This document shows, in pieces, positions 17,152-26,104 of a stretch of 59,035 nt of DNA. Position numbers and translations under genes: made by a program. Each line of letters starts with the position of its first letter. The stretch's first letter is position 1. The stretch spans positions 1 through 59,035 of the forward strand of contig JAAYSX010000028.1 in NCBI GenBank assembly GCA_012518255.1, in the 5' to 3' direction. The stretch is from Candidatus Epulonipiscium sp. Its GTDB lineage: Bacteria; Bacillota; Clostridia; Lachnospirales; Cellulosilyticaceae. The notes under the pieces are model-generated. The model ran no database searches. It was given only the letters and a program-made list of their open reading frames with translations, and had not been told where the DNA came from.

Positions 17152-17892
17152 ATGGGTAAAGAAGTAGAAAATATGTGGAAAGAATATTCACTTACTAAGT
17201 CACCTGAAATTAAGGATAAATTAATCATCCATTATGCACCACTTGTAAAATATATTGCTGGCAGATTAAATATGTATCTTGGAGAAAATGTAGAATACGA
17301 TGATTTGATTAGTTATGGGGTTTTTGGACTCATTGATGCCATAGATAAGTTTGATCCAGATAGGGAAGTTAAATTTGAAACATATGCTTCCTTAAGGATT
17401 AGAGGATCAATAATAGATCACATTAGGAAGATGGATTGGGTCCCAAGGTCCCTAAGGAAGCAAGAAAAAGATTTAAGAGAAGCCTATACAGAGTTAGAAA
17501 ATACCCTGGGTAGGCCTGCTACAGATGAGGAAATGATTAATCATCTAGGAATAAGTCCTGAAGAATTTCATAAAATTAGCAAAGATGCTAATATTGCAAG
17601 CCTAACATCCCTAGAATATCATATGGAACAAGGAAGAAATGCGGAAATATCTGATACAAACCCTAACCAGCTAGGATCCCCAGAGGCCCATATGGAAGAA
17701 CTAGAAACTGAAAGGATGTTAGCAGCAGCAATAGGGCAACTTACTGATAGGGAAAGGAAAATCATTACACTATATTACTATGAAGAATTAACATTAAAAG
17801 AAATAAGTGCAATTATGGGTGTATCAGAATCTAGAATTTCTCAGATACATACTAAGGCTATAAGTAGGTTAAAAGAAAAAATGGATATATAG
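17152..17892 (+). CDS. sigD: Flagellar RNA polymerase sigma factor SigD/FliA
   Basis: Sigma-28 type factor that directs RNA polymerase to late flagellar and chemotaxis promoters. Region 2 (YDDLISYGVFGLIDAIDKFDP, in two halves YDDLISYGVFGLID and KFDPDREVKFETYA) and region 4 (LTLKEISAIMGVSESRISQIH-like: LTLKEISAIMGV, SRISQIHTKA) match FliA/WhiG. I choose ATG 17152 rather than GTG 17143, because AAAGGTGGG at 17136-17143 is the ribosome binding site. No anti-sigma FlgM is in this window. Confidence 0.94.
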   Translation: MGKEVENMWKEYSLTKSPEIKDKLIIHYAPLVKYIAGRLNMYLGENVEYDDLISYGVFGLIDAIDKFDPDREVKFETYASLRIRGSIIDHIRKMDWVPRSLRKQEKDLREAYTELENTLGRPATDEEMINHLGISPEEFHKISKDANIASLTSLEYHMEQGRNAEISDTNPNQLGSPEAHMEELETERMLAAAIGQLTDRERKIITLYYYEELTLKEISAIMGVSESRISQIHTKAISRLKEKMDI

Positions 17893-17903
17893 GAGTGGTA
17901 AAA

Positions 17904-18215
17904 GTGATAAAACCAATTGATACACAAATATTACACCCACAAACTCCCAAAATTGCTGAGCAGCAACAAAGAAATAATCAACTTACTATAGAACAACAAG
18001 CACAATTTGGGGATATTATGAAAAAGGAAGTAGAACATAAAAAAGAAACAGTAATATCACCACAAAGGTCTGAAAATCTTAAGACAGATGAAGAAGGGTC
18101 TAAAGAATCTCCCAACCACAACAAAAAACACTCAAAAAGAAAAAACAAAGCCCAAAAAAACAAGAGCAAGAAAAAAGATAAGAACCCTTCAACCACTATA
18201 GATATAAGAATTTAA
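17904..18215 (+). CDS. Uncharacterised hydrophilic protein of the sigD locus
   Basis: A protein of 103 residues from GTG 17904, with AGGAGTGG at 17891-17898 as the ribosome binding site; the upstream GTG at 17895 lies in that site. No membrane segment or domain is seen. The N-terminus (MIKPIDTQILHPQTPKIAEQQQ) gives way to a Gln-rich stretch and then a very basic Lys/Asn tail (KHSKRKNKAQKNKSKKKDK) ending in TTIDIRI. Proteins of this plan sit after sigD in other Clostridia, but I know of no function. The basic tail could bind RNA or an acidic surface; that is inference only. Confidence 0.7.
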   Translation: MIKPIDTQILHPQTPKIAEQQQRNNQLTIEQQAQFGDIMKKEVEHKKETVISPQRSENLKTDEEGSKESPNHNKKHSKRKNKAQKNKSKKKDKNPSTTIDIRI

Positions 18216-18226
18216 AGGAGTGCATT

Positions 18227-18595
18227 ATGACTATTGAGGAGATTATACCACTTGCTGGTATGGCACTTATAATTGTTGGCTTCCTAATAATGTTAGTAGG
18301 CCTTGTTTGGATGGCACACAATATCAGTAAAGAAGAAACTAATACATCCTTTTCTAATACAGAAGATATTATTGGTGAAATGAATCAAATGTTTAGCTAT
18401 TTTACAGATAAGATAGATAGGTCATCTAAAGATCAACCATATGAAATCAGGGAAGTAGATAGCCAGCAAGACAAGAAATATAAAGAAGTAATAGAACTTA
18501 AAAAGCAAGGTAAAACACCAGATCAGATAGCTAAAGAATTAAATATGGGAAAAGGGGAAGTTAATTTGATTCTTGGTATTGATCGAATGAGGTGA
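18227..18595 (+). CDS. SwrB/YlxL-like membrane protein (DUF6115 family)
   Basis: 122 residues with one N-terminal transmembrane helix (about 8-30), an acidic linker and a C-terminal helix-turn-helix-like end: ELKKQGKTPDQIAKELNMGKGEVNLIL. That end is the hallmark of the family that includes Bacillus SwrB, which also follows sigD and helps activate the flagellar export apparatus. The match is by pattern and position, not alignment, so I leave the symbol blank. AAAGGAG precedes the ATG. Confidence 0.75.
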   Translation: MTIEEIIPLAGMALIIVGFLIMLVGLVWMAHNISKEETNTSFSNTEDIIGEMNQMFSYFTDKIDRSSKDQPYEIREVDSQQDKKYKEVIELKKQGKTPDQIAKELNMGKGEVNLILGIDRMR

Positions 18596-18599
18596 GGGA

Positions 18600-19049
18600 T
18601 TGAAAACAAATAAAAAGACAATCTTAATAAGCTGGTTTATAGGACTAGGTTCAGGATTATTTGTAAGTGGTATAATCCTAACCCTTTTATTTTATACGGC
18701 TAATAATAAAATAGACCCTATAGAAGATGAATCAACAGAAATAAGCTTTAAAAATGATAGCAATATAGAAAAAAAGATAGAAAAAGCAAATAATAAGGTA
18801 GAACAGGCAGTTAAGAAAGAAGAAAAAGAAGAGGATAAGGGGACAGTTGTAATTGATATAGATTCAAAAGCAACAGCAAAAGATATAACAAGGATTTTGC
18901 TAGAGCATAAAGTTATAGATAATTACGATGATTTTATAGCATACATAGTTTCTAAGGATGCAGAAAGAAAACTAATACATGGTAAAAAAGAATTCCCACT
19001 TAATGCAGATAATGAAACAGTATTTAAGATATTAATGGAATACAAATAA
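18600..19049 (+). CDS. Small membrane protein resembling the non-catalytic part of MltG
   Basis: 149 residues starting at TTG 18600, 4 bp after the preceding gene and behind AGGTGAGGG. One transmembrane helix (about residues 8-30) is followed by an acidic/lysine linker and a domain with VVIDIDSKATAKDITRIL, EHKVIDNYDDFIAYI and KKEFPLNADNETVFKIL. This resembles the substrate-side/LysM-like start of YceG/MltG endolytic transglycosylases, yet the large catalytic part is missing, so enzymatic activity is unlikely. It ends the fla/che transcription unit. A role at the cell wall near flagella is possible but unproven. Confidence 0.65.
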   Translation: MKTNKKTILISWFIGLGSGLFVSGIILTLLFYTANNKIDPIEDESTEISFKNDSNIEKKIEKANNKVEQAVKKEEKEEDKGTVVIDIDSKATAKDITRILLEHKVIDNYDDFIAYIVSKDAERKLIHGKKEFPLNADNETVFKILMEYK

Positions 19050-19054
19050 AATTA

Positions 19055-19083
19055 TTGAAGAATTGAAAAACATATGATATAAT
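19055..19083 (+). promoter_or_regulatory. Sigma-A-like promoter for rpsB-tsf
   Basis: TTGAAG (19055-19060) and TATAAT (19078-19083) are separated by 17 bp, with a TGA just before the -10 (extended -10). Transcription would start at about 19090, giving a leader of about 100 nt before rpsB. Confidence 0.7.
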
Positions 19084-19118
19084 GTAAAATGGAAATAAAA
19101 ACACACGTATATAGATTT

Positions 19119-19147
19119 TATAAGAAGGTGCCTAAGGGTATCTTATA
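19119..19147 (+). promoter_or_regulatory. Possible structured 5' leader of rpsB
   Basis: TATAAGA (19119-19125) can pair with TCTTATA (19141-19147) around a 15-nt loop, inside the about 100-nt untranslated leader. Ribosomal protein S2 autoregulates its operon in other bacteria, but I do not recognise a known binding motif here. Confidence 0.3.
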
Positions 19148-19190
19148 GAATATGAAGTATACGGAGGATATGAAAACCAGGAGGTAAATT

Positions 19191-19925
19191 ATGAGTGTAG
19201 TATCAATGAAACAATTATTAGAAGCAGGTGTACATTTTGGACACCAAACAAGAAGATGGAACCCTAAGATGGCAGAGTACATCTTTACAGAAAGAAATGG
19301 AATTTATATTATTGACCTACAAAAAACATCTCGTAAAATTGACGATGCATATTCAGTAGTTCGTGATGTAGTTGCGGATGGTGGACAAGTTTTATTTGTA
19401 GGAACTAAAAAGCAAGCACAAGACTCAGTTCAGTCAGAAGCAGAGCGTTGTGGTATGTACTATGTTAACCAAAGATGGTTAGGTGGTATGCTTACAAACT
19501 TTAACACAATTAAAAGCCGTATTGCAAGATTAAAAGAATTAGAAAAAATGGAAGAAGACGGTATCTTTGATTTATTACCAAAGAAAGAAGTATTAGAGCT
19601 TAACAAAGAAAGAGATAAACTTCAAAGAAACTTGGGTGGTATTAAAGAAATGAAAAGATTACCAGACTTAATATATATAGTAGACCCAAGAAAAGAAACT
19701 ATAGCTATCCAAGAAGCTAGAAAATTAGGAATACCAATTGTTGCAATTGTAGATACTAACTGTGATCCAGATGAAATTGATTACGTTATCCCAGGTAACG
19801 ATGATGCAATTCGCGCAGTTAAACTAATTACATCTAAGATGGCTGATGCAGTTATTGAAGCTAATCAAGGTAGAGAAGAACAAGTTACTGAAGAAGCAGA
19901 AACTGTAGAAGCTACTGAAGAATAA
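19191..19925 (+). CDS. rpsB: 30S ribosomal protein S2
   Basis: Small-subunit protein S2, 244 residues. The start [25 protein letters not shown] and the segments [18 protein letters not shown] and [18 protein letters not shown] are diagnostic (quoted here in short pieces of the family text). A strong AGGAGG at 19180-19185 precedes the ATG. It has an acidic C-terminal tail rich in Glu/Thr, common in clostridia. It forms the usual rpsB-tsf unit, with its own promoter after the flagellar operon. Confidence 0.97.
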   Translation: MSVVSMKQLLEAGVHFGHQTRRWNPKMAEYIFTERNGIYIIDLQKTSRKIDDAYSVVRDVVADGGQVLFVGTKKQAQDSVQSEAERCGMYYVNQRWLGGMLTNFNTIKSRIARLKELEKMEEDGIFDLLPKKEVLELNKERDKLQRNLGGIKEMKRLPDLIYIVDPRKETIAIQEARKLGIPIVAIVDTNCDPDEIDYVIPGNDDAIRAVKLITSKMADAVIEANQGREEQVTEEAETVEATEE

Positions 19926-19987
19926 TTAATACTAATAAATTAAGATAACAATTTATAGATAATAAGAAATAATAATGGAGGTAAAGG

Positions 19988-20899
19988 ATGGCAATTACAG
20001 CTAAAATGGTAAAAGAGCTTCGAGATAGAACAGGCTCTGGTATGATGGACTGCAAGAATGTACTAAAAGAAACAAATGGAGATATAGAAAAAGCTATAGA
20101 AGTTCTTAGGGAAAAAGGACTAGCTACAGCAGCTAAAAAAGCAGGACGTATAGCTGCAGAAGGATTAGTTAAAGAAGTACTAAGCCCAGACGGCAAAGTA
20201 GCTGCAATGGTAGAAGTTAACTCAGAAACAGACTTTGTTGCAAAGAATGAAACTTTTATTAATTTCACAGAAAATGTTGCAAAGATTGTTTTAGATAATG
20301 AAATAGATACAGTAGATGAGCTTAAAGAATTACCATGGATTGAAGATAGTTCAAAAACTGTAAACGATGTTTTAATCGAAATGATATCCACAATAGGTGA
20401 AAACCTATCAATCCGTCGCTTTGAAAGATTAACAACAGATACAGGTACTTTCGTAGCATATACTCATGGTGCAGGTAAAATTGTAGCAATAGTTGAAGTA
20501 GATGCCGAAGGCGACAAGGTAGAGCAAGTTGGTAAGGATATTGCAATGCAAATAGCTGCAGTAAATCCAGAATTCATTTCTAGAGATGATGTTTCAGAAG
20601 AAAAGAAAGAAAGCGAAAAAGCTATCTTAATGGCACAAGCCCTTAATGAAGATTCTAAGAAACCTGAGCATATTATAGAACAAATAGTTAATGGACGTTT
20701 AAATAAACAGCTAAAAGAAATTTGTCTATTAGAGCAAGAATATATTAAAGATGGAGATTTAACTGTTAAACAATACCTTACAAATGAACTTGGAAGTGCA
20801 GATGTAATCAAAAGCATGGCACGTTTTGAAACAGGTGAAGGTTTAGAAAAAAGAGAAGAAGACTTTGCAGATGAAGTAGCAAAACAAATGCAAGGCTAA
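19988..20899 (+). CDS. tsf: Elongation factor Ts
   Basis: Guanine nucleotide exchange factor for EF-Tu, 303 residues. The N-terminal UBA-like part shows VKELRDRTGSGMMDCKNVL, and the core has VEVNSETDFVAKNE. Both core subdomains and the coiled-coil protrusion are present, giving the full-length form. TGGAGGT at 19977-19983 serves as the ribosome binding site. A strong terminator follows at 20912. Confidence 0.97.
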   Translation: MAITAKMVKELRDRTGSGMMDCKNVLKETNGDIEKAIEVLREKGLATAAKKAGRIAAEGLVKEVLSPDGKVAAMVEVNSETDFVAKNETFINFTENVAKIVLDNEIDTVDELKELPWIEDSSKTVNDVLIEMISTIGENLSIRRFERLTTDTGTFVAYTHGAGKIVAIVEVDAEGDKVEQVGKDIAMQIAAVNPEFISRDDVSEEKKESEKAILMAQALNEDSKKPEHIIEQIVNGRLNKQLKEICLLEQEYIKDGDLTVKQYLTNELGSADVIKSMARFETGEGLEKREEDFADEVAKQMQG

Positions 20900-20911
20900 T
20901 AAGATTCTGTG

Positions 20912-20938
20912 GGGAACACTCTTGGTGTTCCCTTTTTT
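20912..20938 (+). terminator. Rho-independent terminator after tsf
   Basis: GGGAACAC (20912-20919) pairs with GTGTTCCC (20925-20932) around a 5-nt loop, followed directly by TTTTTT. This is a textbook intrinsic terminator ending the rpsB-tsf unit. Confidence 0.92.
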
Positions 20939-20998
20939 ATATATTAATATAGAAAAATACTATAAAATATGGTACAGTATTATAAGTGGAGGTAAAAT

Positions 20999-21703
20999 AT
21001 GCATAAGATAGATAGGGTTTTGGTTAAACTAAGTGGCGAGGCATTGTCAGGTAATAAAGGAGATAATTTTGACCATGAGATTATTTTAAATGTATGTAAA
21101 CAATTAAAAGAACTAGTAGATCAGAACATACAAGTATCAGTAGTTATAGGTGGTGGGAATTTCTGGAGAGGAAGATCGGCCGGAGATATGGATAGAAGCA
21201 AGGCAGACCAAATTGGTATGTTAGCTACAATAATGAATGCCCTTTATGTTTCAGATGTATGCCGCAGTATAGGACTAGATTCTATCATACAAACTCCATT
21301 TTATGTAGGAAATATGACAGAGCTTTTTTCAAAAGATAAGGCGCTTTTACATATGGAAAATGGAAAAGTAGTTTTCTTTGCAGGTGGAACAGGACATCCA
21401 TTCTTTTCAACAGATACAGGTGCTGCCCTTAGAGGTTGTGAAATAGGGGTTGATATGTTATTATTCGCAAAAAACATAGACGCTGTATATAGTGATGATC
21501 CTAAAACAAACCCTAATGCAAAAAGATATGAAACCATATCATGTAAGCAGGTCTTAGATGATAATTTAAATGTTATAGATGCACCAGCTGCTAGCTTATG
21601 TATAGGAGAAGGAATACCAATTAAAATTTTCGCCTTAACGGAAGAGAATAGTATAGTAAGAGCAGCATCAGGTGAAAACTTTGGAACCCTAATTACGGTA
21701 TAA
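20999..21703 (+). CDS. pyrH: UMP kinase
   Basis: Amino-acid-kinase-fold UMP kinase converting UMP to UDP, 234 residues. Visible signatures are VLVKLSGEALSG, VVIGGGNFWRGRS, DQIGMLATIMNALYV and the FAGGTGHPFFSTDTGAALRG region (given as FAGGTGHPFFSTDT and AALRGCEIG). GGAGGT precedes the ATG. It forms the usual pyrH-frr pair upstream of isoprenoid/lipid genes. Confidence 0.96.
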   Translation: MHKIDRVLVKLSGEALSGNKGDNFDHEIILNVCKQLKELVDQNIQVSVVIGGGNFWRGRSAGDMDRSKADQIGMLATIMNALYVSDVCRSIGLDSIIQTPFYVGNMTELFSKDKALLHMENGKVVFFAGGTGHPFFSTDTGAALRGCEIGVDMLLFAKNIDAVYSDDPKTNPNAKRYETISCKQVLDDNLNVIDAPAASLCIGEGIPIKIFALTEENSIVRAASGENFGTLITV

Positions 21704-21723
21704 TAGTCTAAGGAGGACGTAAT

Positions 21724-22278
21724 ATGAAAAGTCAGTTAAATGTGTATGAAGAAAAAATGGAGAAATCAATTGATGCATTACTAGAAGAATTTAGTACAAT
21801 TAGGGCTGGCCGTGCAAACCCTAATATCATCAAAAATGTAACAGTAGAATATTATGGTGTACCTACACCTATTGCACAGGTAGGCAATATTACTGTTCCA
21901 GAAGCCCGTATATTACAAATCCAGCCATGGGATGCCAATGTACTTAAGGATTTAGAGAAGGCACTTAACGAGGCAGATTTAGGCATCAATCCTTCTAATG
22001 ATGGTAAAGTTGTAAGATTAATTTTCCCTGAACTTACTGAAGAAAGACGTAAGGAACTTACTAAAGAAGTAAAGAAAAGGGGAGAAGAAGCAAAGATTAC
22101 TATTAGGAATATAAGACGAGAAGCTTTAGATTTCTACAAGAAAGCAGAAGCCAACAAGGAGATTTCGGAGGATATCTTAAAAGATTTAGAGGTAGATGTA
22201 CAAGATCTTACCGATAAATATGTAGCAAAAGTAGACGAGAATGTTGAGATAAAAAGCGAAGATATCTTATCAGTATAA
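21724..22278 (+). CDS. frr: Ribosome recycling factor
   Basis: Splits post-termination ribosomes together with EF-G. 184 residues. The signatures are FSTIRAGRANPNII, VEYYGVPTPIAQVGNI and IRNIRREALDFYKK. The ATG follows AAGGAGG at 21710-21716. A GC-rich hairpin lies just after the stop. Confidence 0.97.
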   Translation: MKSQLNVYEEKMEKSIDALLEEFSTIRAGRANPNIIKNVTVEYYGVPTPIAQVGNITVPEARILQIQPWDANVLKDLEKALNEADLGINPSNDGKVVRLIFPELTEERRKELTKEVKKRGEEAKITIRNIRREALDFYKKAEANKEISEDILKDLEVDVQDLTDKYVAKVDENVEIKSEDILSV

Positions 22279-22291
22279 TGTTTAAGCAATC

Positions 22292-22318
22292 AAACCCCTC
22301 AATATAGAGGGGTTTAAT
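22292..22318 (+). terminator. Terminator-like hairpin after frr
   Basis: AAACCCCTC (22292-22300) pairs perfectly with GAGGGGTTT (22307-22315) around AATATA. The downstream tract TAATTACTT is only weakly U-rich, so termination may be partial and uppS may receive read-through. Confidence 0.65.
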
Positions 22319-22347
22319 TACTTAAAAAATTTAGTTTGGAGGTAGCT

Positions 22348-23058
22348 ATGGATAGAAATATAAACTTACCAGCCCATGTTGGGATTATAATGGACGGTAA
22401 TGGAAGATGGGCTAAATCACGCAGTATGCCTAGAGATTTTGGCCACAAGCAAGGTGCTAAGGCATTAGAGAAAATAAGTAAATATGCAGATGAAATAGGT
22501 ATTTTACATATGAGCGTATATGCTTTTTCAACGGAAAATTGGAATAGGCCTAAAAAAGAAGTAGATGGCCTTATGAATTTATTGCGCAACTATTTAAAAC
22601 GCAACATAAAAGATGCAAAAAAAGATAACATAAGAGTATGTGTAATAGGGGATAGAAGGGGACTTCCTCAAGATATCCAGGAACTTATTATAAGGCTAGA
22701 AGATACAACTAAGGAAAAGGACGGTATGCAGCTTAATATCGCCCTTAACTATGGCGGTAGAGATGAAATAATAAGAAGTATTAAAGAGATGGCTAAGGAC
22801 ATTGAGAATAAAAAGATAAGCACATCTGATATAAATGAAGATCTTTTCATAAATTATTTAGATACAGCTAATATTCCGGACCCAGATCTTATAATTAGGA
22901 CAAGTGGAGAAGAAAGATTAAGCAACTTTTTAACATGGCAAAGTGCCTATAGTGAGTTTTATTTTACAGATTGTTTATGGCCAGACTTTGATAAAGCAGA
23001 GTTCGATAAAGCAATAGAGGTATATCAAAATAGGGATAGACGTTTTGGGCAGGTATAA
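22348..23058 (+). CDS. uppS: Undecaprenyl (di)phosphate synthase, cis-prenyltransferase
   Basis: Makes the C55 lipid carrier for cell-wall synthesis by adding isopentenyl units to farnesyl diphosphate. The P-loop IIMDGNGRWAKSR carries the catalytic Asp at residue 16; the C-terminal dimer motif TSGEERLSNFLTWQ and the FTDCLWPDFD end are also present. The ATG 22348 is preferred to TTG 22336, because the latter overlaps the GGAGGT ribosome binding site at 22338. Length is then 236. Confidence 0.95.
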   Translation: MDRNINLPAHVGIIMDGNGRWAKSRSMPRDFGHKQGAKALEKISKYADEIGILHMSVYAFSTENWNRPKKEVDGLMNLLRNYLKRNIKDAKKDNIRVCVIGDRRGLPQDIQELIIRLEDTTKEKDGMQLNIALNYGGRDEIIRSIKEMAKDIENKKISTSDINEDLFINYLDTANIPDPDLIIRTSGEERLSNFLTWQSAYSEFYFTDCLWPDFDKAEFDKAIEVYQNRDRRFGQV

Positions 23059-23079
23059 GTAATTTAAGGAGGAAGGTCT

Positions 23080-23877
23080 TTGTTTACAAGAATAATAACA
23101 GCACTTATATGTATTCCGTTTTTATTATATATTATTATTAAAGGGGGACTTATTTTAGAGCTTTCAATAATTCTCATTGCCATGATAGGTTCAAGGGAAA
23201 TATATAGGGCTTTTGATAAGGAATATAAACCACTAAAGATTCCAGGATATATATCAGTACTTTCCATATTGATATCCATAATATATAGGCCTGATTTATT
23301 AGGACCTATTACAGGTCTCACTGTAATAGGAACACTGATTACTATGGTTTTAAGATATCCTAAATATTCAATTATAGATGTTAGTGTTACAGTTTTTGGC
23401 ACCTTTTATATAGCTTTCTTATTCCCTTTTATATATTTAATAAGGGATATGTCTATGGGGGGTTTTTTAGTATGGCTTATATTTATTAGTGCATGGGGGA
23501 CAGATACATTTGCATACTTTACAGGAACATTTATTGGAAAGAACAAGCTAGTCCCTAAATTAAGCCCAAATAAAACCATAGAAGGGGCAATAGGCGGTAT
23601 AGTAGGTGCAGCATTACTAAGTTTTGTATATACCTGGGCATATGGAACATACTATAATGCGCAGGTATTAGATTATATATTAGTAATCCCTGTTATAACC
23701 TTGCTTGCATCAGTAATTGCACAGATTGGTGACTTAACAGCTTCAGCAATTAAAAGGTTTCTAAAAGTTAAGGACTTTGGATATATACTGCCAGGGCATG
23801 GGGGTATAATAGATCGTTTTGATAGTGTGCTATTTACAGCACCATTTATTTATTTTATATTATATTTATTGATTTAA
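23080..23877 (+). CDS. cdsA: Phosphatidate cytidylyltransferase
   Basis: Integral membrane enzyme making CDP-diacylglycerol from phosphatidate and CTP. It is 265 residues long with about seven hydrophobic segments. The signature near the C-terminus reads [13 protein letters not shown] then [12 protein letters not shown], with the paired acidic residues for metal binding. The start is TTG 23080 behind GGAGGAAGG at 23069-23077. It is immediately followed by dxr, a one-base overlap at the earliest dxr start. Confidence 0.95.
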   Translation: MFTRIITALICIPFLLYIIIKGGLILELSIILIAMIGSREIYRAFDKEYKPLKIPGYISVLSILISIIYRPDLLGPITGLTVIGTLITMVLRYPKYSIIDVSVTVFGTFYIAFLFPFIYLIRDMSMGGFLVWLIFISAWGTDTFAYFTGTFIGKNKLVPKLSPNKTIEGAIGGIVGAALLSFVYTWAYGTYYNAQVLDYILVIPVITLLASVIAQIGDLTASAIKRFLKVKDFGYILPGHGGIIDRFDSVLFTAPFIYFILYLLI

Positions 23878-23891
23878 TGAAGGGGTATAGT

Positions 23892-25055
23892 ATGTCAAAA
23901 ATAATTTCAATTCTAGGTTCTACAGGTTCAGTTGGAACACAAACACTAGATGTTATCTCAAACATGGATAATATAAAAGTTCATGGTTTAACTACCAATA
24001 CTAATATTGACTTATTAGAAGATCAAATTATTACCTTTAAGCCTAAGAAGGTTGCAGTTATGGACAAGAAAAAAGCTAAGGAGTTAAGATGCCGTTTAAA
24101 GGATAGTGATATAAGGGTAGAGGTACTATCAGGTCTTGACGGATTAACTGCCATAGCAAGTTTAAGTGAAGTTGACACAGTAGTTACTTCGGTAGTTGGT
24201 ATGATTGGGCTTATTCCAACTATAAAGGCAATAGAAAAAGGTAAAGATATTGCATTAGCTAATAAGGAAACCCTTGTAACAGCAGGGGAAATTGTTATGG
24301 ATAAGGCTAAGGAATATGGGGTTTCAATATATCCAGTTGATAGTGAACATTCAGCTATATTTCAGTGTTTAAGGGGCAATGAAGATCAACCTATAGATAG
24401 AATTATCCTAACTGCTTCTGGTGGTCCCTTTAGGTTAAGCTCTAAGGAGGATTTGTATAATGTAACAGTAGAAGATGCACTAAAACATCCTAACTGGGAT
24501 ATGGGACAAAAAATAAGTATAGATTCAGCTACTATGATGAATAAGGGGCTAGAGGTTATTGAAGCTAAGTGGTTATTTGATCTAGAACTTAATCAAATAG
24601 ATGTTATGGTTCATCCGCAAAGTATTATTCATTCTATGGTAGAGTATAAAGATGCCAATATTATGGCCCAGCTTGGAGTGGCAGATATGAGGGGTCCAAT
24701 ACAGTATGCCCTAAATTACCCAGATAGAAAAGCTAGTAATATAGAAAGGGTGGACTTTACAAAATATAACTCTTTAACCTTTGAAGAGCCTGATTTTAAT
24801 AAATTTCCCTGCCTAAAGTATGCATATGAAGCAATGGAAATAGGTGGTTCTATGCCGGCAGTTTTAAATGCAGCTAATGAAATAGCGGTTGAAGCTTTTT
24901 TAAATAGGAAAATTTCTTTTATGGATATTCCAAAATTAATTCATGATACAATGGAAGCCCACATAAGTATAAACAAGCCTACACTAAATCAAATACTAGA
25001 GTGTGATAAGTGGGCAAGAGAATTTAGCAGAAAGAAGGTTGATTTATGGCAATAA
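23892..25055 (+). CDS. dxr: 1-deoxy-D-xylulose 5-phosphate reductoisomerase
   Basis: Second enzyme of the MEP isoprenoid pathway, reducing DXP to MEP with NADPH. NADPH-binding [13 protein letters not shown] lies at the N-terminus, followed by [11 protein letters not shown], the metal/substrate motif [10 protein letters not shown] and [13 protein letters not shown]-like text ([15 protein letters not shown]). The ATG 23892 is preferred over ATG 23877, since AAGGGG at 23881-23886 is the ribosome binding site. It overlaps rseP by 10 bp. Confidence 0.95.
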   Translation: MSKIISILGSTGSVGTQTLDVISNMDNIKVHGLTTNTNIDLLEDQIITFKPKKVAVMDKKKAKELRCRLKDSDIRVEVLSGLDGLTAIASLSEVDTVVTSVVGMIGLIPTIKAIEKGKDIALANKETLVTAGEIVMDKAKEYGVSIYPVDSEHSAIFQCLRGNEDQPIDRIILTASGGPFRLSSKEDLYNVTVEDALKHPNWDMGQKISIDSATMMNKGLEVIEAKWLFDLELNQIDVMVHPQSIIHSMVEYKDANIMAQLGVADMRGPIQYALNYPDRKASNIERVDFTKYNSLTFEEPDFNKFPCLKYAYEAMEIGGSMPAVLNAANEIAVEAFLNRKISFMDIPKLIHDTMEAHISINKPTLNQILECDKWAREFSRKKVDLWQ

Positions 25056-26095
25056 TATCAATGGTAATTAGGATAGCTATTGTACTTCTAGTATTTACAG
25101 TCATAGTAACAGCACATGAATTTGGTCACTTTATAATGGCAAAAAGAAGTGGCGTTTTAGTTCAGGAATTTGCTATAGGAATGGGACCAAAGATAGTAAG
25201 CAAGAAAAAGGGGGAAACATCATATTCCTTACGCGTCCTACCAATAGGTGGTTACTGTATGATGCAAGAAGAGGTAGGGGACTCTAAAAGTGAAAGATCC
25301 CTAAGTTCTAAAACAGTTTGGCAAAGACTATCAATATTATTTGCAGGCCCTGTAATGAACTTTTTACTTGCACTTTTACTAATGTTTATTATAGTAATGA
25401 GCCAAGGGCAACCAAGTAATATTGTAGGTGATTTAACACCAGGCTTCCCAGCCCAGGAGGCAGGTATGGAAGTTGGTGATGAGATACTTATGATCAACAA
25501 TATTAAAACCAAAAATATGAATGATATAACTAAGGCTTTAAGTATTGCGGATGATAAGGAAGTAGAACTTTTAATTAAAAGAGGTAGTGAAGATATAAGA
25601 CTTAATATTGAAAGAGAATATAGCCAGGAAGAGGATAGATATTTAGTAGGATTTACAGCAACACTAAAGAAGGGTAATGTATTTGCCGGTATAAAAAACA
25701 GTTTTATTGAAACAGGAAACCTACTAAAAATGACAGTAGATGGTTTTGGTATGCTTATAACAGGTAAAGTGTCTGCAGATGAATTAGCTGGGCCAATAGG
25801 GGTTATTAATGCAGGAGTTCAAGTATGGGATGCTAGTGTTAAGGAAAGTATATGGTTTGCAATCCAGCAAATGCTTTTTCTTGGGGCATTAATATCAATT
25901 AATCTAGGTGTTTTTAACCTGTTTCCCTTCCCGGCCCTTGATGGAGGAAGGATACTATTTACTGCAATAGAAGGAATAACTGGAAAACCGGTAAATCCCA
26001 AGGTGGAAGGAGCCTTTCATTTTGTAGGATTTATCTTACTTATGGGCCTAATGGTATTTGTAATGTACAACGACATAGCAAGAGGAATTGGATAG
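25046..26095 (+). CDS. rseP: Site-2 intramembrane metalloprotease RseP/RasP
   Basis: M50-family zinc protease that cleaves membrane anti-sigma factors and other helices. The zinc ligands H24 and H28 and catalytic E25 are in HEFGHF; the second metal motif LDGGR lies in [10 protein letters not shown]. One PDZ domain spans about residues 115-200, and there are four membrane segments. At 349 residues it is normal for Firmicutes. Its place between dxr and ispG is the standard clostridial order. Confidence 0.95.
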   Translation: MAIISMVIRIAIVLLVFTVIVTAHEFGHFIMAKRSGVLVQEFAIGMGPKIVSKKKGETSYSLRVLPIGGYCMMQEEVGDSKSERSLSSKTVWQRLSILFAGPVMNFLLALLLMFIIVMSQGQPSNIVGDLTPGFPAQEAGMEVGDEILMINNIKTKNMNDITKALSIADDKEVELLIKRGSEDIRLNIEREYSQEEDRYLVGFTATLKKGNVFAGIKNSFIETGNLLKMTVDGFGMLITGKVSADELAGPIGVINAGVQVWDASVKESIWFAIQQMLFLGALISINLGVFNLFPFPALDGGRILFTAIEGITGKPVNPKVEGAFHFVGFILLMGLMVFVMYNDIARGIG

Positions 26096-26104
26096 GAGTT
26101 GTGT

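Noticed and set aside
20941-20998. Promoter for pyrH
   Set aside because: Several A/T-rich -10-like strings occur but none has a -35 at acceptable spacing; the start must lie here after a strong terminator, yet I cannot point to it.
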